A stretch of DNA of 64,000 nucleotides from Algoriphagus sp. NG3 (GTDB lineage Bacteria; Bacteroidota; Bacteroidia; Cytophagales; Cyclobacteriaceae), in assembly GCF_034119865.1 (NCBI RefSeq), contig NZ_CP139421.1, forward strand, positions 2,852,001-2,916,000. The letters are read 5' to 3'. Every line of letters starts with the position of its first letter. Positions within the stretch are counted from its first letter, which is position 1. Below the pieces are notes generated by a model that saw only the letters and a list, made by a program, of their open reading frames with translations, made no database searches and was not told the origin of the DNA. Below, in pieces: positions 32,512 to 42,116 of the stretch. The position numbers and the translations under genes were made by a program.

Positions 32512-35145
32512 ATGTCTATTGCCAGCAAATACGATCCCGCAGCTACCGAAGCCAAGTGGTATGCCTACTGGATGGAGCACAAGCTTTTTTCATCGAAAGT
32601 GGATCCTAACAAGGAGCCATATGTGATTACCATGCCTCCACCAAACGTCACAGGCGTCTTGCACATGGGGCATATGCTGAACAATACCATTCAGGATGTA
32701 TTGATCCGTCGTGCCAGAATGCAGGGCAAAAATGCGCTTTGGGTTCCCGGAACTGATCATGCTTCTATCGCTACGGAGACCAAAGTAGTAAACCTGCTAA
32801 AAGAACAGGGAATCGATAAAAAGTCCCTTAGCCGTGAGAAATTCCTGGAGCATGCCTGGGAATGGAAAGAGAAATACGGGGGAATTATCCTGGATCAACT
32901 AAAGAAGTTAGGAGCTTCCTGTGATTGGGACCGCACGGCCTTCACCATGGATGCTGGCTTGAGCGATGCTGTGATTTCAGTTTTCGTAGACTTGCACAAA
33001 AAAGGAAAAATCTACCGTGGTATCCGCATGGTGAACTGGGATCCAAAAGGAAAAACCGCCCTTTCCGATGATGAGGTAATCACGAAGGAAATCGCTTCCA
33101 AACTCTACTACATCAAGTATCAGATCGAAGGAACAGAAAATGAATTTCTGACCATCGCTACCACTCGCCCTGAGACCATCATGGCCGATGTGGCAATCTG
33201 TGTCAATCCCAATGATCCGAGATTCACGCATTTGAAAGGTAAGAAAGCCATTGTTCCCCTGATCAACAAAGCCATCCCAATCATCGAAGATGAGTACGTG
33301 GATATGGAATTTGGAACTGGCTGTCTGAAAGTGACTCCTGCTCATGATATCAATGACTACGAACTTGGACTGAAGCATAAACTAGAGGTGATTGACATCT
33401 TGAATGATGACGGCACCCTGAATGAAAAAGCTCAAATCCTCGTGGGTGAAGACCGTTTCATCGCAAGAAAGATGATCGGCAAAAAACTGAAGGGAATCGA
33501 TCAGCTGGAGAAAATAGAAGATTACAAATCCAATGTAGGTCACTCCGAAAGAACCGATGCGGTGATCGAGCCAAAGCTTTCATTGCAATGGTTCCTAAAA
33601 ATGGATGAGATCACCAAGCCTGCCCAAAAGGCTGTGATGGAGGATATCATCCAATTGTATCCGCCAAAATTCAAGAACATGTACCGTGCTTGGATGGATA
33701 ATGTACGCGACTGGTGTATCTCCCGACAGCTTTGGTGGGGACATAGAATCCCAGCTTACCACCTTCCAAACGGTGAATTTGTCGTTGCTAAAACTGCGGA
33801 AGAAGCTTTGCAACTTGCCAATGAGCAATTTGATGGCACGTTTACTATGGCTGACTTAAAGCAAGACGAGGATGTCTTGGACACCTGGTTTAGCTCTTGG
33901 CTTTGGCCTATTTCTGTGTTTGACCCGGAGGTTTTCACTACAGGCAAGCCTAATGAAGAATTGAAATATTACTACCCTACCAATGACTTGGTGACTGCTC
34001 CGGAGATTCTATTCTTCTGGGTAGCTCGTATGATCATTGCCGGCTACGAATACATGGGCGAAAAGCCTTTCAAAAATGTTTACCTGACTGGTATCGTTCG
34101 TGATAAACTGGGCCGAAAGATGTCCAAATCCCTCGGCAACTCCCCGGATCCTTTGGATCTGATCGCCCAAAATGGTGCAGATGGAGTACGCACAGGAATG
34201 CTTTTCTCCTCTCCTGCCGGAAATGATTTGCCATACGATGACAAGTTGGTAGAGCAGGGAAGAAACTTTGCCAATAAGATTTGGAATGCATTCCGACTGG
34301 TAAAAGGCTGGGAAATCGATCCAAACTTGGATGGTTCCGCAAATGCTTCCAGTATAGCATGGTTTGAAAACCGATTCAATCAAGCGTTGGTAGAAATCAA
34401 TGAGCACTATGAGAAATTCAGGATTTCTGATGCCTTGATGACTACCTATAAGTTAGTGTGGGGAGACTTCTGCTCTTGGTACCTGGAGATGATCAAGCCG
34501 GAGTATCAGCATCCTATCGATCAGGCCACATACGATAAGACAATCGCACTTTTCGAAGATATTCTGAAGATCTTGCATCCATTTATGCCATTTATCTCAG
34601 AAGAACTTTGGCACCAGATCAAAGAAAGATCTGTCGAAGAATCATTAATCCTGGCTTCTTGGCCTCAGGAGAAAGGATTTGACAGCAAAATCATCGAGGA
34701 AGCCAATCAAGTATTTGAGGTGGTTTCTCAGGTAAGAAACCTCCGAGCTTCTAAGGGGATGTCTCCCAAAGAATCCTTGGATCTGACTATCAATGCTAAA
34801 AATGAAGCATTGTACGGAAGATTCTCGGCTGTACTAAATAAGCTGGCAAACTTGTCATCGCTAAACTTCGGCGAGAAGGCAGCCAATTCAATCAGTTTTG
34901 TGGTGAAGTCTGATGAGTGCTTTATCCCAATGGGTGATTCCATCAATGTGGAAGAGGAAAAGGGGAACATTCAGAAGGAGATTGATTATACCAAGGGCTT
35001 TCTGAATTCCGTCATGAAAAAACTAAGCAATGAGCGATTTGTCGCTGGAGCGCCTGCGCAGGTGATCGAAATGGAGCGAAAGAAACAAGCAGATGCTGAA
35101 GCCAAGATCAAGGCTTTGGAGGAGAGTCTGGTAAAACTGGGATAA
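32512..35145 (+). CDS. valS: Valine--tRNA ligase
   Basis: 877 residues, a class I aminoacyl-tRNA synthetase that charges tRNA-Val. The HIGH-type motif is HMGH (51-54, in NVTGVLHMGHM). The editing domain contains IATTRPETIMADVA and VTPAHDINDY. The second signature KMSKS is at 536-540 (RKMSKSLGN). An anticodon-binding domain and a C-terminal coiled-coil arm (about 805-877, NVEEEKGNIQKEIDYTKG) complete the standard layout. It is monocistronic; a hairpin repeat and a terminator follow. Confidence 0.98.
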   Translation: MSIASKYDPAATEAKWYAYWMEHKLFSSKVDPNKEPYVITMPPPNVTGVLHMGHMLNNTIQDVLIRRARMQGKNALWVPGTDHASIATETKVVNLLKEQGIDKKSLSREKFLEHAWEWKEKYGGIILDQLKKLGASCDWDRTAFTMDAGLSDAVISVFVDLHKKGKIYRGIRMVNWDPKGKTALSDDEVITKEIASKLYYIKYQIEGTENEFLTIATTRPETIMADVAICVNPNDPRFTHLKGKKAIVPLINKAIPIIEDEYVDMEFGTGCLKVTPAHDINDYELGLKHKLEVIDILNDDGTLNEKAQILVGEDRFIARKMIGKKLKGIDQLEKIEDYKSNVGHSERTDAVIEPKLSLQWFLKMDEITKPAQKAVMEDIIQLYPPKFKNMYRAWMDNVRDWCISRQLWWGHRIPAYHLPNGEFVVAKTAEEALQLANEQFDGTFTMADLKQDEDVLDTWFSSWLWPISVFDPEVFTTGKPNEELKYYYPTNDLVTAPEILFFWVARMIIAGYEYMGEKPFKNVYLTGIVRDKLGRKMSKSLGNSPDPLDLIAQNGADGVRTGMLFSSPAGNDLPYDDKLVEQGRNFANKIWNAFRLVKGWEIDPNLDGSANASSIAWFENRFNQALVEINEHYEKFRISDALMTTYKLVWGDFCSWYLEMIKPEYQHPIDQATYDKTIALFEDILKILHPFMPFISEELWHQIKERSVEESLILASWPQEKGFDSKIIEEANQVFEVVSQVRNLRASKGMSPKESLDLTINAKNEALYGRFSAVLNKLANLSSLNFGEKAANSISFVVKSDECFIPMGDSINVEEEKGNIQKEIDYTKGFLNSVMKKLSNERFVAGAPAQVIEMERKKQADAEAKIKALEESLVKLG

Positions 35146-35174
35146 CCTTTGAGGTTTTAAAAACCTCGAAGGTT
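35144..35174. repeat. Inverted repeat AACCTTTGAGGTTTT...
   Basis: AACCTTtGAGGTTTT and AAAACCTCgAAGGTT form a long near-perfect hairpin that begins inside the valS stop codon. Similar AACCT...AGGTT palindromes recur in Bacteroidota genomes, and half of one is at 35719-35738. It has no T tail, so termination is left to the stem at 35243. Confidence 0.7.
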
Positions 35175-35242
35175 AGGAGAAACTATCAGCCGTATATCAT
35201 GATCTAAATGGAGGCGATTTGATACTCCACTCTTATTCAAAG

Positions 35243-35276
35243 AAAAATCCGGAGTCGAAACACTTCGGATTTTTTT
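35243..35276 (+). terminator. Intrinsic terminator downstream of valS
   Basis: AAAAATCCG (35243-35251) pairs with CGGATTTTT (35266-35274), with a secondary AGT/ACT pairing inside, and is followed by a T run. Confidence 0.85.
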
Positions 35277-35291
35277 ATAATTCAAAAAGCT

Positions 35292-35519
35292 GTGCTGTAT
35301 GGTTCTAGAGCCTTAGGAACATATCGTCCCAATTCTGATATTGATCTGACGTTGGTAGGAGAGAATTTATCTTTTACAGAGCAGCTTGAGATAGATAATG
35401 AGCTGGATGATCTACTTTTTCCTTATCAAATTGACCTTTCTGTTTTTCATAGATTAGATCACAAAGGGCTCATTGACCATATTGAGAGAGTAGGAAAAAC
35501 ATTTTACTTAATAAAGTAA
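35292..35519 (+). pseudogene. Truncated MNT-type nucleotidyltransferase
   Basis: The frame carries the active-site motif GSRALGTYRPNSDIDLTL of minimal nucleotidyltransferases, with the two Asp that bind metal, then LPYQIDLSV-like and DHIERVGKTFY segments of the Bacteroidota family. Normal members start about 25 residues earlier. Here the upstream frame runs directly into the valS terminator without an ATG; only a GTG at 35292 is available. No HEPN partner gene follows. The 5' end has therefore been lost, though residual expression from the GTG cannot be excluded. Confidence 0.7.
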
Positions 35520-35671
35520 ATGTGAGTTTGTTTTCTTGCGGCGGCGCGGCGTTGAATGTTCGTGAAGTGTTGGGAAGCTTGATGGCAGGAACTTATATTT
35601 TAACAGTAGAAGCAGGTCACCTATAAGTTGGAATGTTAATTTGTTAAAGGTTAACCGAGAAGCTAGCTTAC

Positions 35672-35806
35672 TTGTCCGGCTTCTGGAGAAGCAAGACAAC
35701 GATTATCCCAAGTGATCTAAAAACCTTCTAGGTTTTGAAAATTTCAGAGACTGTGAATTCAACCCTGCGCTCTCTGCGTAAACCTTTGTGGACTCTGCGG
35801 TAAAAG
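35672..35806. repeat. Dispersed hairpin repeat, split copy
   Basis: TTGTCCGGCTTCTGGAGAAG and CAAGACAAC (35672-35700) match the head of the units at 26627 and 32351. The CTCTGCG...CTTTGTGG...GGTAAAA tail comes only at 35763-35806, after about 60 unrelated bases. Confidence 0.65.
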
Positions 35807-35808
35807 AC

Positions 35809-35846
35809 AAAAATCCCGACTGAAATCAACTTCAGCCGGGATTTTA
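35809..35846 (-). terminator. Intrinsic terminator of ppc
   Basis: AAAATCCCG (35810-35818) and CGGGATTTT (35837-35845), with inner CTGAA/TTCAG pairing, form a stem 20 bases after the ppc stop. The stem has A and T runs on both sides, so it can work on the minus strand. Confidence 0.8.
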
Positions 35847-35866
35847 ATTATTCTTTGATTAGGAAA

Positions 35867-38401
35867 CTATGCCGCGTTTCTCGCCGCATTGATTATCCCG
35901 AACATACTTCTCAAGATTAATTTCTCAAGTACTTCTGAAGACTTACCTGTTTCAAGTATTTGCTGAATAGCATATTGCTGTACCGTAATCAGCGGCAATA
36001 CTATTCGCTCACGGATTTCGATAGATCGCTTGATCACCTTATTGTCTCCCATCAATTCATCCATGGAAGAAACATCCTTCAATTTTTCAATAGATCTAAG
36101 GTATTCATCATACATGATTTCCCAGAGCCCTCCGTAATTTTTATCGTCTTTTAAATAAGCCGTCGCAGGATAAAAACACTTGGTCAGGGACTGCATTGAA
36201 TTACCCAAGAGTGCGCGGAAGAATAGGCTATTATTATATAATTCTTTTAAATCCTCCAGTTTACCCTTCTTTTCCAATACCTCTATAGCAGCTCCTACCC
36301 CATAGAAACCTGGGATATTTTGTTTCATCTGAGCCCATGAGCCTACAAATGGAATTGCCCTTAGATCTTCAAATTTCAACCCTTCCCCTTTCCCTCTTTT
36401 CAGAGGTCTGGAGCCAATATTGGTTTTGCCAAAATACTTAAGTGGTGTCACATGCTCCAGATAAGGGACAAACTTTGGATGGCTTTTGAATTTTTTATAG
36501 GATTCGTAAGCTTCACCAGCTAGCTCATCGATCAAAGCTCTCTGCTCAGTATTCAGATTCTTATCTGCACCTCCGTACAAGTGATTTTCCAGCCCTGCGC
36601 TCAGAAGTTGCTCGAAGTTGTAGGTACAAGAAGCCTGCTTACCATAGTTAGCAGAAATCGTCTGTCCTTGGATCGTAACCTGGATCTCAGAGTTCTCTAC
36701 TTTTTCCCCAAGTGAAGCATAGAAATTGTGCATATTCCCTCCACCACGTGCAGGAGGTCCACCTCTACCATCAAAGAACACGACCTCAATTCCATTCTCT
36801 CTGGAGACTCTCGTCATTTCCTCTTTTGCCCTCAGAATAGACCAGTTAGCCTGTAAGTACCCACCATCTTTCGTCCCGTCAGAGAACCCAAGCATGATTG
36901 TCTGTTTATTTCCTCTGAATGCCAAATGAGCTTTGTACTCAGGCATATTATACAAACTAGTCATGATGCCCGGTGCTTCGGCCAAATCATCAATCGTCTC
37001 AAAAAGTGGCACAATGTCCAATGGCATATTTTCCTTGTCTTTACCCAAGATCAACTTATTCAGTTTGAACACCTCAAGTAGATGCTTTCTGGATTGACAA
37101 TTGGAAATAATGTATCGGTTCATGATCTCCTCGCCACTCTCCTGCTGGATAGCGTCTATCACACCCATGGACTGAAGCATTTCCTGGTTAAACGAATCCT
37201 GGAAGGAAGCTATTTCAGGGAGCTCGGTGAGACTCATGATTTGAGCGATCTGCTCGTCTTCTGTACCTTTAAGTTCCTTGCCTTGAAGCTGAAAAATCTC
37301 TTCTATCAAGGTGTCATGCTTACGGCTATCCTGGCGCATATCCATGCATGCGAAGTGGAAGCCAAAGATTTTTACCTTGAGGATAAACTGATCCAAAACA
37401 TCCAAGAAAAGCCCTTCATGGTATTTGATCAGTCCCTCTCTTGCTGAAAGCAATTCTTCTAGCAACTGCTCCTTAGTTTGATAAACCGGATTATTTTCAA
37501 ATAGAGTAGAATAAAGTCCTCGCTCTATTTTAATCAAAATTTCTTCTACATGCTTAAAAGTCAATCTTCTTCGCACCTTACGCACATCTTTATAATAGCA
37601 TTTCAACACCCACTTTTTCAGGCGGGCAGCTACCTGCGTGGTAATTGTATGTGTGACAAACGGATTGCCATCTCTATCTCCTCCCGGCCAAAAACCGACC
37701 TTTAGCAAACCTGGGTTTTCCCAATCGTGAAGAGGAATGTCCAATGATCCAAGTAAGCGGGTCATGATATCGGAAATACTCTCATAGAATATATTTTCAA
37801 GGAACCAGATCAAGCTCACCGCTTCATCATAAGGAGTGGGTTTTTCCCTTTTAGTAAAACCAGTCTTGCCTAATTGCTGCAAAAGGGAATTGATTTTACC
37901 TATGTCATCCGTACGGATAGCATTCTCGAGGTCTGTGATAATCGCCAGCACATTTCCTGGATAGAATTGCGTGGGGTGGGCGGTAAGGGTAAGCCTTACT
38001 GAGAAAGTCTTCAACTTCTCGATCAGCTGTTCCCGTTTATTGTCGTTATCAGTACGGTCTATTAGTGCTTTGACGGTGCCCTTCCCCTTCAGATCATGGA
38101 TTTTCTCGTATGCGGCATCTTCGATAGAATCAAACAGCACCACTTGCCTTTCTACGTATTGGATCATCTGAAACAGCAAATCAGTCTGCTGAGAATCAGT
38201 AGAATCAGGCATCAATTCTTGGAAAAACCCAGCTATAATTTCCTTAGGAGTCAATCCCTTCTGGAAACCATCCTGACAGGCCGTACCCAAAATCGGAAGT
38301 AATGTTCCGGTACGGTAGATGTCATTGAAGGGAAGATCTAAAAATAAACTGTTGTAAATCGTGAAGCGCTTGGCTACTTGGGTATCATAGGTTGTGTACA
38401 T
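35867..38401 (-). CDS. ppc: Phosphoenolpyruvate carboxylase
   Basis: 844 residues. Carboxylates phosphoenolpyruvate with bicarbonate to form oxaloacetate, refilling the TCA cycle. Family segments are RLTLTAHPTQFYPG with the catalytic His, GFWPGGDRDGNPFVT, FHFACMDMRQDSRKH, MLGFSDGTKDGGYLQANW and the glycine loop FFDGRGGPPARGGG. The usual C-terminal end NTG is replaced by NAARNAA, which is found in Bacteroidota forms. It is monocistronic, with its own terminator. Confidence 0.97.
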   Translation of the reverse strand: MYTTYDTQVAKRFTIYNSLFLDLPFNDIYRTGTLLPILGTACQDGFQKGLTPKEIIAGFFQELMPDSTDSQQTDLLFQMIQYVERQVVLFDSIEDAAYEKIHDLKGKGTVKALIDRTDNDNKREQLIEKLKTFSVRLTLTAHPTQFYPGNVLAIITDLENAIRTDDIGKINSLLQQLGKTGFTKREKPTPYDEAVSLIWFLENIFYESISDIMTRLLGSLDIPLHDWENPGLLKVGFWPGGDRDGNPFVTHTITTQVAARLKKWVLKCYYKDVRKVRRRLTFKHVEEILIKIERGLYSTLFENNPVYQTKEQLLEELLSAREGLIKYHEGLFLDVLDQFILKVKIFGFHFACMDMRQDSRKHDTLIEEIFQLQGKELKGTEDEQIAQIMSLTELPEIASFQDSFNQEMLQSMGVIDAIQQESGEEIMNRYIISNCQSRKHLLEVFKLNKLILGKDKENMPLDIVPLFETIDDLAEAPGIMTSLYNMPEYKAHLAFRGNKQTIMLGFSDGTKDGGYLQANWSILRAKEEMTRVSRENGIEVVFFDGRGGPPARGGGNMHNFYASLGEKVENSEIQVTIQGQTISANYGKQASCTYNFEQLLSAGLENHLYGGADKNLNTEQRALIDELAGEAYESYKKFKSHPKFVPYLEHVTPLKYFGKTNIGSRPLKRGKGEGLKFEDLRAIPFVGSWAQMKQNIPGFYGVGAAIEVLEKKGKLEDLKELYNNSLFFRALLGNSMQSLTKCFYPATAYLKDDKNYGGLWEIMYDEYLRSIEKLKDVSSMDELMGDNKVIKRSIEIRERIVLPLITVQQYAIQQILETGKSSEVLEKLILRSMFGIINAARNAA

Positions 38402-38576
38402 TATTTATCTTCCTTTTTTAATGGTTGAGCAAATTAGTAAAAATTCTAAAAATCGAAACGACTTTTGCCTATTCATTAACAAATAATCCGATTTACATCC
38501 TTTTTATTAATCAAATGAATCATTTTTCAATAAAAACACAAATGCATCATCTCTGATAATTCTATATCTTTCTGCT

Positions 38577-39716
38577 ATGAAGAAAACACTTTTAGCAGCA
38601 GCATTACTTGCAGGTTCCCTTGCCTGCTCCACCAATAAAACCATCGAAATGACGGAAGCTCCAATAACCTACTCTTTTTTGGTAGGTACCTATACAGAGG
38701 AAGCAAGCCAGGGAATCAACCAACTTGATTTCACCCCCTCGGAAGGCAAACTGGAAATACGGACTGTCTTCCCGGGAATTCAAAATCCTTCTTTTGTGCT
38801 GGCCAGTTCTTCAGGAGAGCTGGTCTATTCCCTTGAGGAAATAAATGATGTGCCGGGAGGAAATGTCATCAGTTTTAGCCGCTCCTCCGATCAAGCTGAA
38901 CTCACCAAAATCTCTGAAACACCAAGTTTTGGTAATCATCCCTGCTATCTGGCGCTTTCTCCCGATGAAAAATCCCTAACTGTGGCCAATTACAGTGGTG
39001 GCAACCTAAGTGCTTATAAAATAGCCCCTAATGGAGAATTAGCTCTTCTTCAGACTGTTCAGCACGAAGGTAGCAGTACCAATAAAGACAGACAAAATTC
39101 TCCCCATGTGCATAGTACCGTATTCAGTCCTGACGGAAAATATCTGCTTGCCGCCGACCTAGGCACAGATCAGATTTACGTTTATGATTTTGACCGAAAT
39201 GCATCTGAACCACTTGTATTAAATAACACATCCAAAACCCAGCCTGGGGATGGTCCTCGGCATCTTGTGTTTTCATCCGATGGTACAGAGGTATTTATAT
39301 TGCAGGAACTGACAGCTATGCTGGAAGTATTGGATTTCAGCGAAGGCAAGCTTGTCTCCAAGCAAAGAATATCTCTTGTAACCGATGGATTCACCGGAGC
39401 AGTTGGGGCTGCTGAAATACGGGTTTCCCCTGACGGAAAGCATATCTATGCGTCCAATCGTGGAGATGCCAATACACTTTCAGTATTTACCAAAAAAGAT
39501 GACGGGAATTACTGGCTGATCCAGCAGATAGATTCCGGGGGAAGAATGCCTCGAAATTTCAATCTGACTTCGGATGGCAAATACCTTCTTTCCGCCAATC
39601 AAGCAAGCAATGACATTGTGGTATTTGAGCGGGATGAAGAGAGCGGAAAGCTCACCCAAACTCCTATGAAGGCGGAAGTTCACAAACCCGTATATCTGTT
39701 TAGGCTTGGTGACTAA
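38577..39716 (+). CDS. Lactonase-family beta-propeller lipoprotein
   Basis: 379 residues. A lipoprotein signal (MKKTLLAAALLAGSLAC) anchors it in the membrane. The rest is a seven-bladed propeller of the 6-phosphogluconolactonase type (PF10282, Pgl/YbhE): TYSFLVGTYTEE, NPSFVLASSSGELVYS, HPCYLALSPDEKSLTV, SPHVHSTVFSPDGKYLL, DGPRHLVFSSDGTEVFI and GRMPRNFNLTSDGKYLL. Being exported, it is unlikely to serve the cytoplasmic pentose phosphate pathway. Its stop overlaps that of menC by 4 bases in convergent orientation. Confidence 0.9.
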   Translation: MKKTLLAAALLAGSLACSTNKTIEMTEAPITYSFLVGTYTEEASQGINQLDFTPSEGKLEIRTVFPGIQNPSFVLASSSGELVYSLEEINDVPGGNVISFSRSSDQAELTKISETPSFGNHPCYLALSPDEKSLTVANYSGGNLSAYKIAPNGELALLQTVQHEGSSTNKDRQNSPHVHSTVFSPDGKYLLAADLGTDQIYVYDFDRNASEPLVLNNTSKTQPGDGPRHLVFSSDGTEVFILQELTAMLEVLDFSEGKLVSKQRISLVTDGFTGAVGAAEIRVSPDGKHIYASNRGDANTLSVFTKKDDGNYWLIQQIDSGGRMPRNFNLTSDGKYLLSANQASNDIVVFERDEESGKLTQTPMKAEVHKPVYLFRLGD

Positions 39717-40795
39717 GATGGCTCCTCCCATACAAGAGTTGGGTTATATATGATATGACCCTGAGAAATCACCAGTGGTGACTCCAGGTTATTGTTATAT
39801 AATTTCCCAGTACCCAAACCTTGTTGAATAGTAGCCCCCAACTTATCCGCAAACTGTGAGATGGCATTAAGCCCTATGTTACTCTCCAGTGCAGAAGTCA
39901 TCCACCAGCCTATCCCACGTTCCTCAGCGAGGGCGATCCATTCTTGTGTTTCCAATATCCCGCCTACCAAGGTTGGTTTAAGTATAATATGTTGAGGTCT
40001 TACAGCATCCAGTAGTCCTGCTTTGTCCTTCACTCCGATCAATTCTTCATCGAGTGCTATAGGTAGGGGAGTGATTGCGCAAAGCTTCTTCATGGCATCC
40101 CAGTTTCCAGCTCTAATAGGCTGCTCTATGCTATGCAGGTCGTATTTGGCGAGCTTATCCAATTTTTCCGCAGCTTCTTCTACAGCAAACGCACCATTCG
40201 CATCCACTCTTAGAACTATTTCATCCTTAGAAAATCTGGTGCGTATATACTCCAGCAAATCCAGCTCCTGGGTAAAGTCTATGGCTCCTATTTTCATTTT
40301 GAGGCAGTCAAACCCTTCTTCCAATTTCTCCTCGATCTGTTCCAGCATAAAATCCTTTTGCCCCATCCATATGAGCCCGTTGATGGGAATGGCCTTTTTC
40401 CCCACTACAAAATCCCCTTCGAAAATCTTCTTTACACCCCCATTCAGCAAATCAAGAATGGCTGTTTCCAACGCAAACCTTAGACTAGGCAATTCAAAGG
40501 GTATTAATTTGCTCAACTGGATCAATACGCCTTTTTGATCGATTTCCCATTTCACTTGGGCCAGTTCCTTCAAAGTCTCCTGAAGAACCTGTTCAAAATC
40601 CACTCTATCATCCAAACTTAACTTCACTAATGGAGCTGCCTCTCCCCAGCCTACCCGTTGGGAATTTCCTTCAAAAAACGCTTTGATCCAATATACTTCT
40701 TTGGTTTTCAATACTCCCCTGGAAGTACCGGCATCAAACTTGAAGCTCAAGGTTCTCTTTAGATAATCGAAAGTAATTTGGGTAAAATCAGACAT
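39713..40795 (-). CDS. menC: o-Succinylbenzoate synthase
   Basis: Enolase-superfamily enzyme that dehydrates SHCHC to o-succinylbenzoate in menaquinone synthesis. 360 residues from the ATG at 40795 (MSDFTQITFDYLKR); a longer frame upstream would overlap queA and is rejected. Visible catalytic residues are the KxK of CLKMKIGA, the metal ligands in LRVDANGAF, HSIEQPI and IALDEEL, and the second Lys in IILKPTLVGG. It is divergent from queA. Other men genes are not in the window. Confidence 0.92.
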   Translation of the reverse strand: MSDFTQITFDYLKRTLSFKFDAGTSRGVLKTKEVYWIKAFFEGNSQRVGWGEAAPLVKLSLDDRVDFEQVLQETLKELAQVKWEIDQKGVLIQLSKLIPFELPSLRFALETAILDLLNGGVKKIFEGDFVVGKKAIPINGLIWMGQKDFMLEQIEEKLEEGFDCLKMKIGAIDFTQELDLLEYIRTRFSKDEIVLRVDANGAFAVEEAAEKLDKLAKYDLHSIEQPIRAGNWDAMKKLCAITPLPIALDEELIGVKDKAGLLDAVRPQHIILKPTLVGGILETQEWIALAEERGIGWWMTSALESNIGLNAISQFADKLGATIQQGLGTGKLYNNNLESPLVISQGHIIYNPTLVWEEPS

Positions 40796-40837
40796 GGATA
40801 AAGTGAAGTTAAGGCAGGTACTTGAAATGAGTTGAGC

Positions 40838-40845
40838 TATATTTG
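40838..40845 (+). promoter_or_regulatory. -7 promoter box of queA
   Basis: TATATTTG fits TAnnTTTG and is 20 bases before the queA ATG, in the 70-base space shared with menC. Confidence 0.6.
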
Positions 40846-40865
40846 CAGGCAGAATAACAGCACCT

Positions 40866-42074
40866 ATGCAGATCCCAGCAATTGATTTAAAAGAATACGA
40901 ATATACATTACCCGAAGATAAGATTGCCAAATTCCCCCTGGCAACCCGGGATGCTTCAAAATTATTGCATTATAATTCAGGTAAGATCTCCCACCTAAAT
41001 TTCAACAACATACCCGATTTGCTCCCGGCGGACACCTTGCTGGTTTACAATGACACCAAAGTTATCCCTGCGCGGTTGATATTTCAGCGGGAGACAGGTG
41101 CCAGAATTGAGATTTTTTTACTCCAACCAATTGCTCCCACTACTGTGATCCCCGAAATCATGCTGGCCCGACACCCGGTGGTATGGGAAACGATGATCGG
41201 AAATTCAAAAAAGTGGAAAGACGGGGAAATTTTAAAAGGACAGGTTCAATACGGAGCAAATACGATCAGTCTATATGCAAAATTAATTGATAGAGAATCC
41301 CGGCAGGTAGAGTTCTCTTGGGACAATTCAGAGGTGGCTTTTGTAGATCTGGTAGAAGCCAGCGGAGAGGTCCCCCTTCCTCCTTACCTAAACCGAAAAC
41401 CTATAGAAGAGGATAAATCTCGCTACCAAACCGTGTATTCGGAAAAAGAAGGTGCCGTAGCCGCCCCAACAGCTGGTTTGCACTTTACAGAGAAAATATT
41501 TCAAAAACTTAAAGCCAAAGGCATACAGCAAGCCCAGGTCACACTCCACGTGAGTGCTGGCACGTTTCAGCCGATCAAGGCTTCCCAGATCACTGAGCAC
41601 CCGATGCACAGTGAGCAAATCCATGTCACGCGGGAGACGATTGAACGGATATTGCCCAATCTAGGACAGGTAGTAGCCGTGGGTACCACCTCAGTACGTA
41701 CCTTGGAAAGCTTGTATTGGTTTGGCGTAAAATTGCTTGAGGAAAAAGGGGAAGACCTACATATCGAAAAGCTATACCCTTATCAAGAAAGGGAAAGTCA
41801 ACCTAGCCCTCAATCGTCTTTTGAAGCTGTTCTTGCCCACATGGAGAACAAAGGGTTAAATACACTTATGGGTACTACCGAGATATTTATTTTCCCCGGT
41901 TATACATTCAAGGTTGTCCGAGGTCTGATCACCAACTTCCATCAGCCAGGCTCAACACTGATCCTATTGATCGCAACAATACTCGGGGAGGACTGGAAAC
42001 GGGTATATGGGGAGGCGTTGGAAAAAAACTACAGGTTTTTAAGCTATGGAGACAGCAGCTTGCTTTGGATCTAG
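40866..42074 (+). CDS. queA: S-adenosylmethionine:tRNA ribosyltransferase-isomerase
   Basis: 402 residues. Transfers and isomerises the ribosyl moiety of SAM to preQ1-tRNA to make epoxyqueuosine. Family segments include the N-terminal YEYTLPEDKIAKFPLATRD, LVYNDTKVIPARL, YQTVYSEKEGAVAAPTAGLHF with the conserved His, THLHVSAGTFQPIK-like HVSAGTF, and LITNFHQPGSTLILLIA near the C-terminus. It is slightly longer than E. coli QueA because of an insert near 300-320. A good -7 box supports the ATG. Confidence 0.96.
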   Translation: MQIPAIDLKEYEYTLPEDKIAKFPLATRDASKLLHYNSGKISHLNFNNIPDLLPADTLLVYNDTKVIPARLIFQRETGARIEIFLLQPIAPTTVIPEIMLARHPVVWETMIGNSKKWKDGEILKGQVQYGANTISLYAKLIDRESRQVEFSWDNSEVAFVDLVEASGEVPLPPYLNRKPIEEDKSRYQTVYSEKEGAVAAPTAGLHFTEKIFQKLKAKGIQQAQVTLHVSAGTFQPIKASQITEHPMHSEQIHVTRETIERILPNLGQVVAVGTTSVRTLESLYWFGVKLLEEKGEDLHIEKLYPYQERESQPSPQSSFEAVLAHMENKGLNTLMGTTEIFIFPGYTFKVVRGLITNFHQPGSTLILLIATILGEDWKRVYGEALEKNYRFLSYGDSSLLWI

Positions 42075-42116
42075 CAAGCAGATAACATATTGCTTCCTAA
42101 CCATTAAATTCGACTC

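Larger units (their letters stand above)
35520..35866. other. Repeat-filled intergenic region before the ppc terminator
   Basis: Contains the split hairpin/CTCTGCG repeat (35672-35806), half of an AACCT/AGGTT palindrome (35719-35738) and the ppc terminator (35809-35846). No gene is supported. Confidence 0.6.

Noticed and set aside
34009..34407. Several overlapping frames antisense to valS
   Set aside because: Three mutually overlapping mirror frames within an intact synthetase gene.
40796..40930. 45-residue N-terminal extension of menC
   Set aside because: It would overlap the divergent queA gene and its promoter, and goes beyond the family length.
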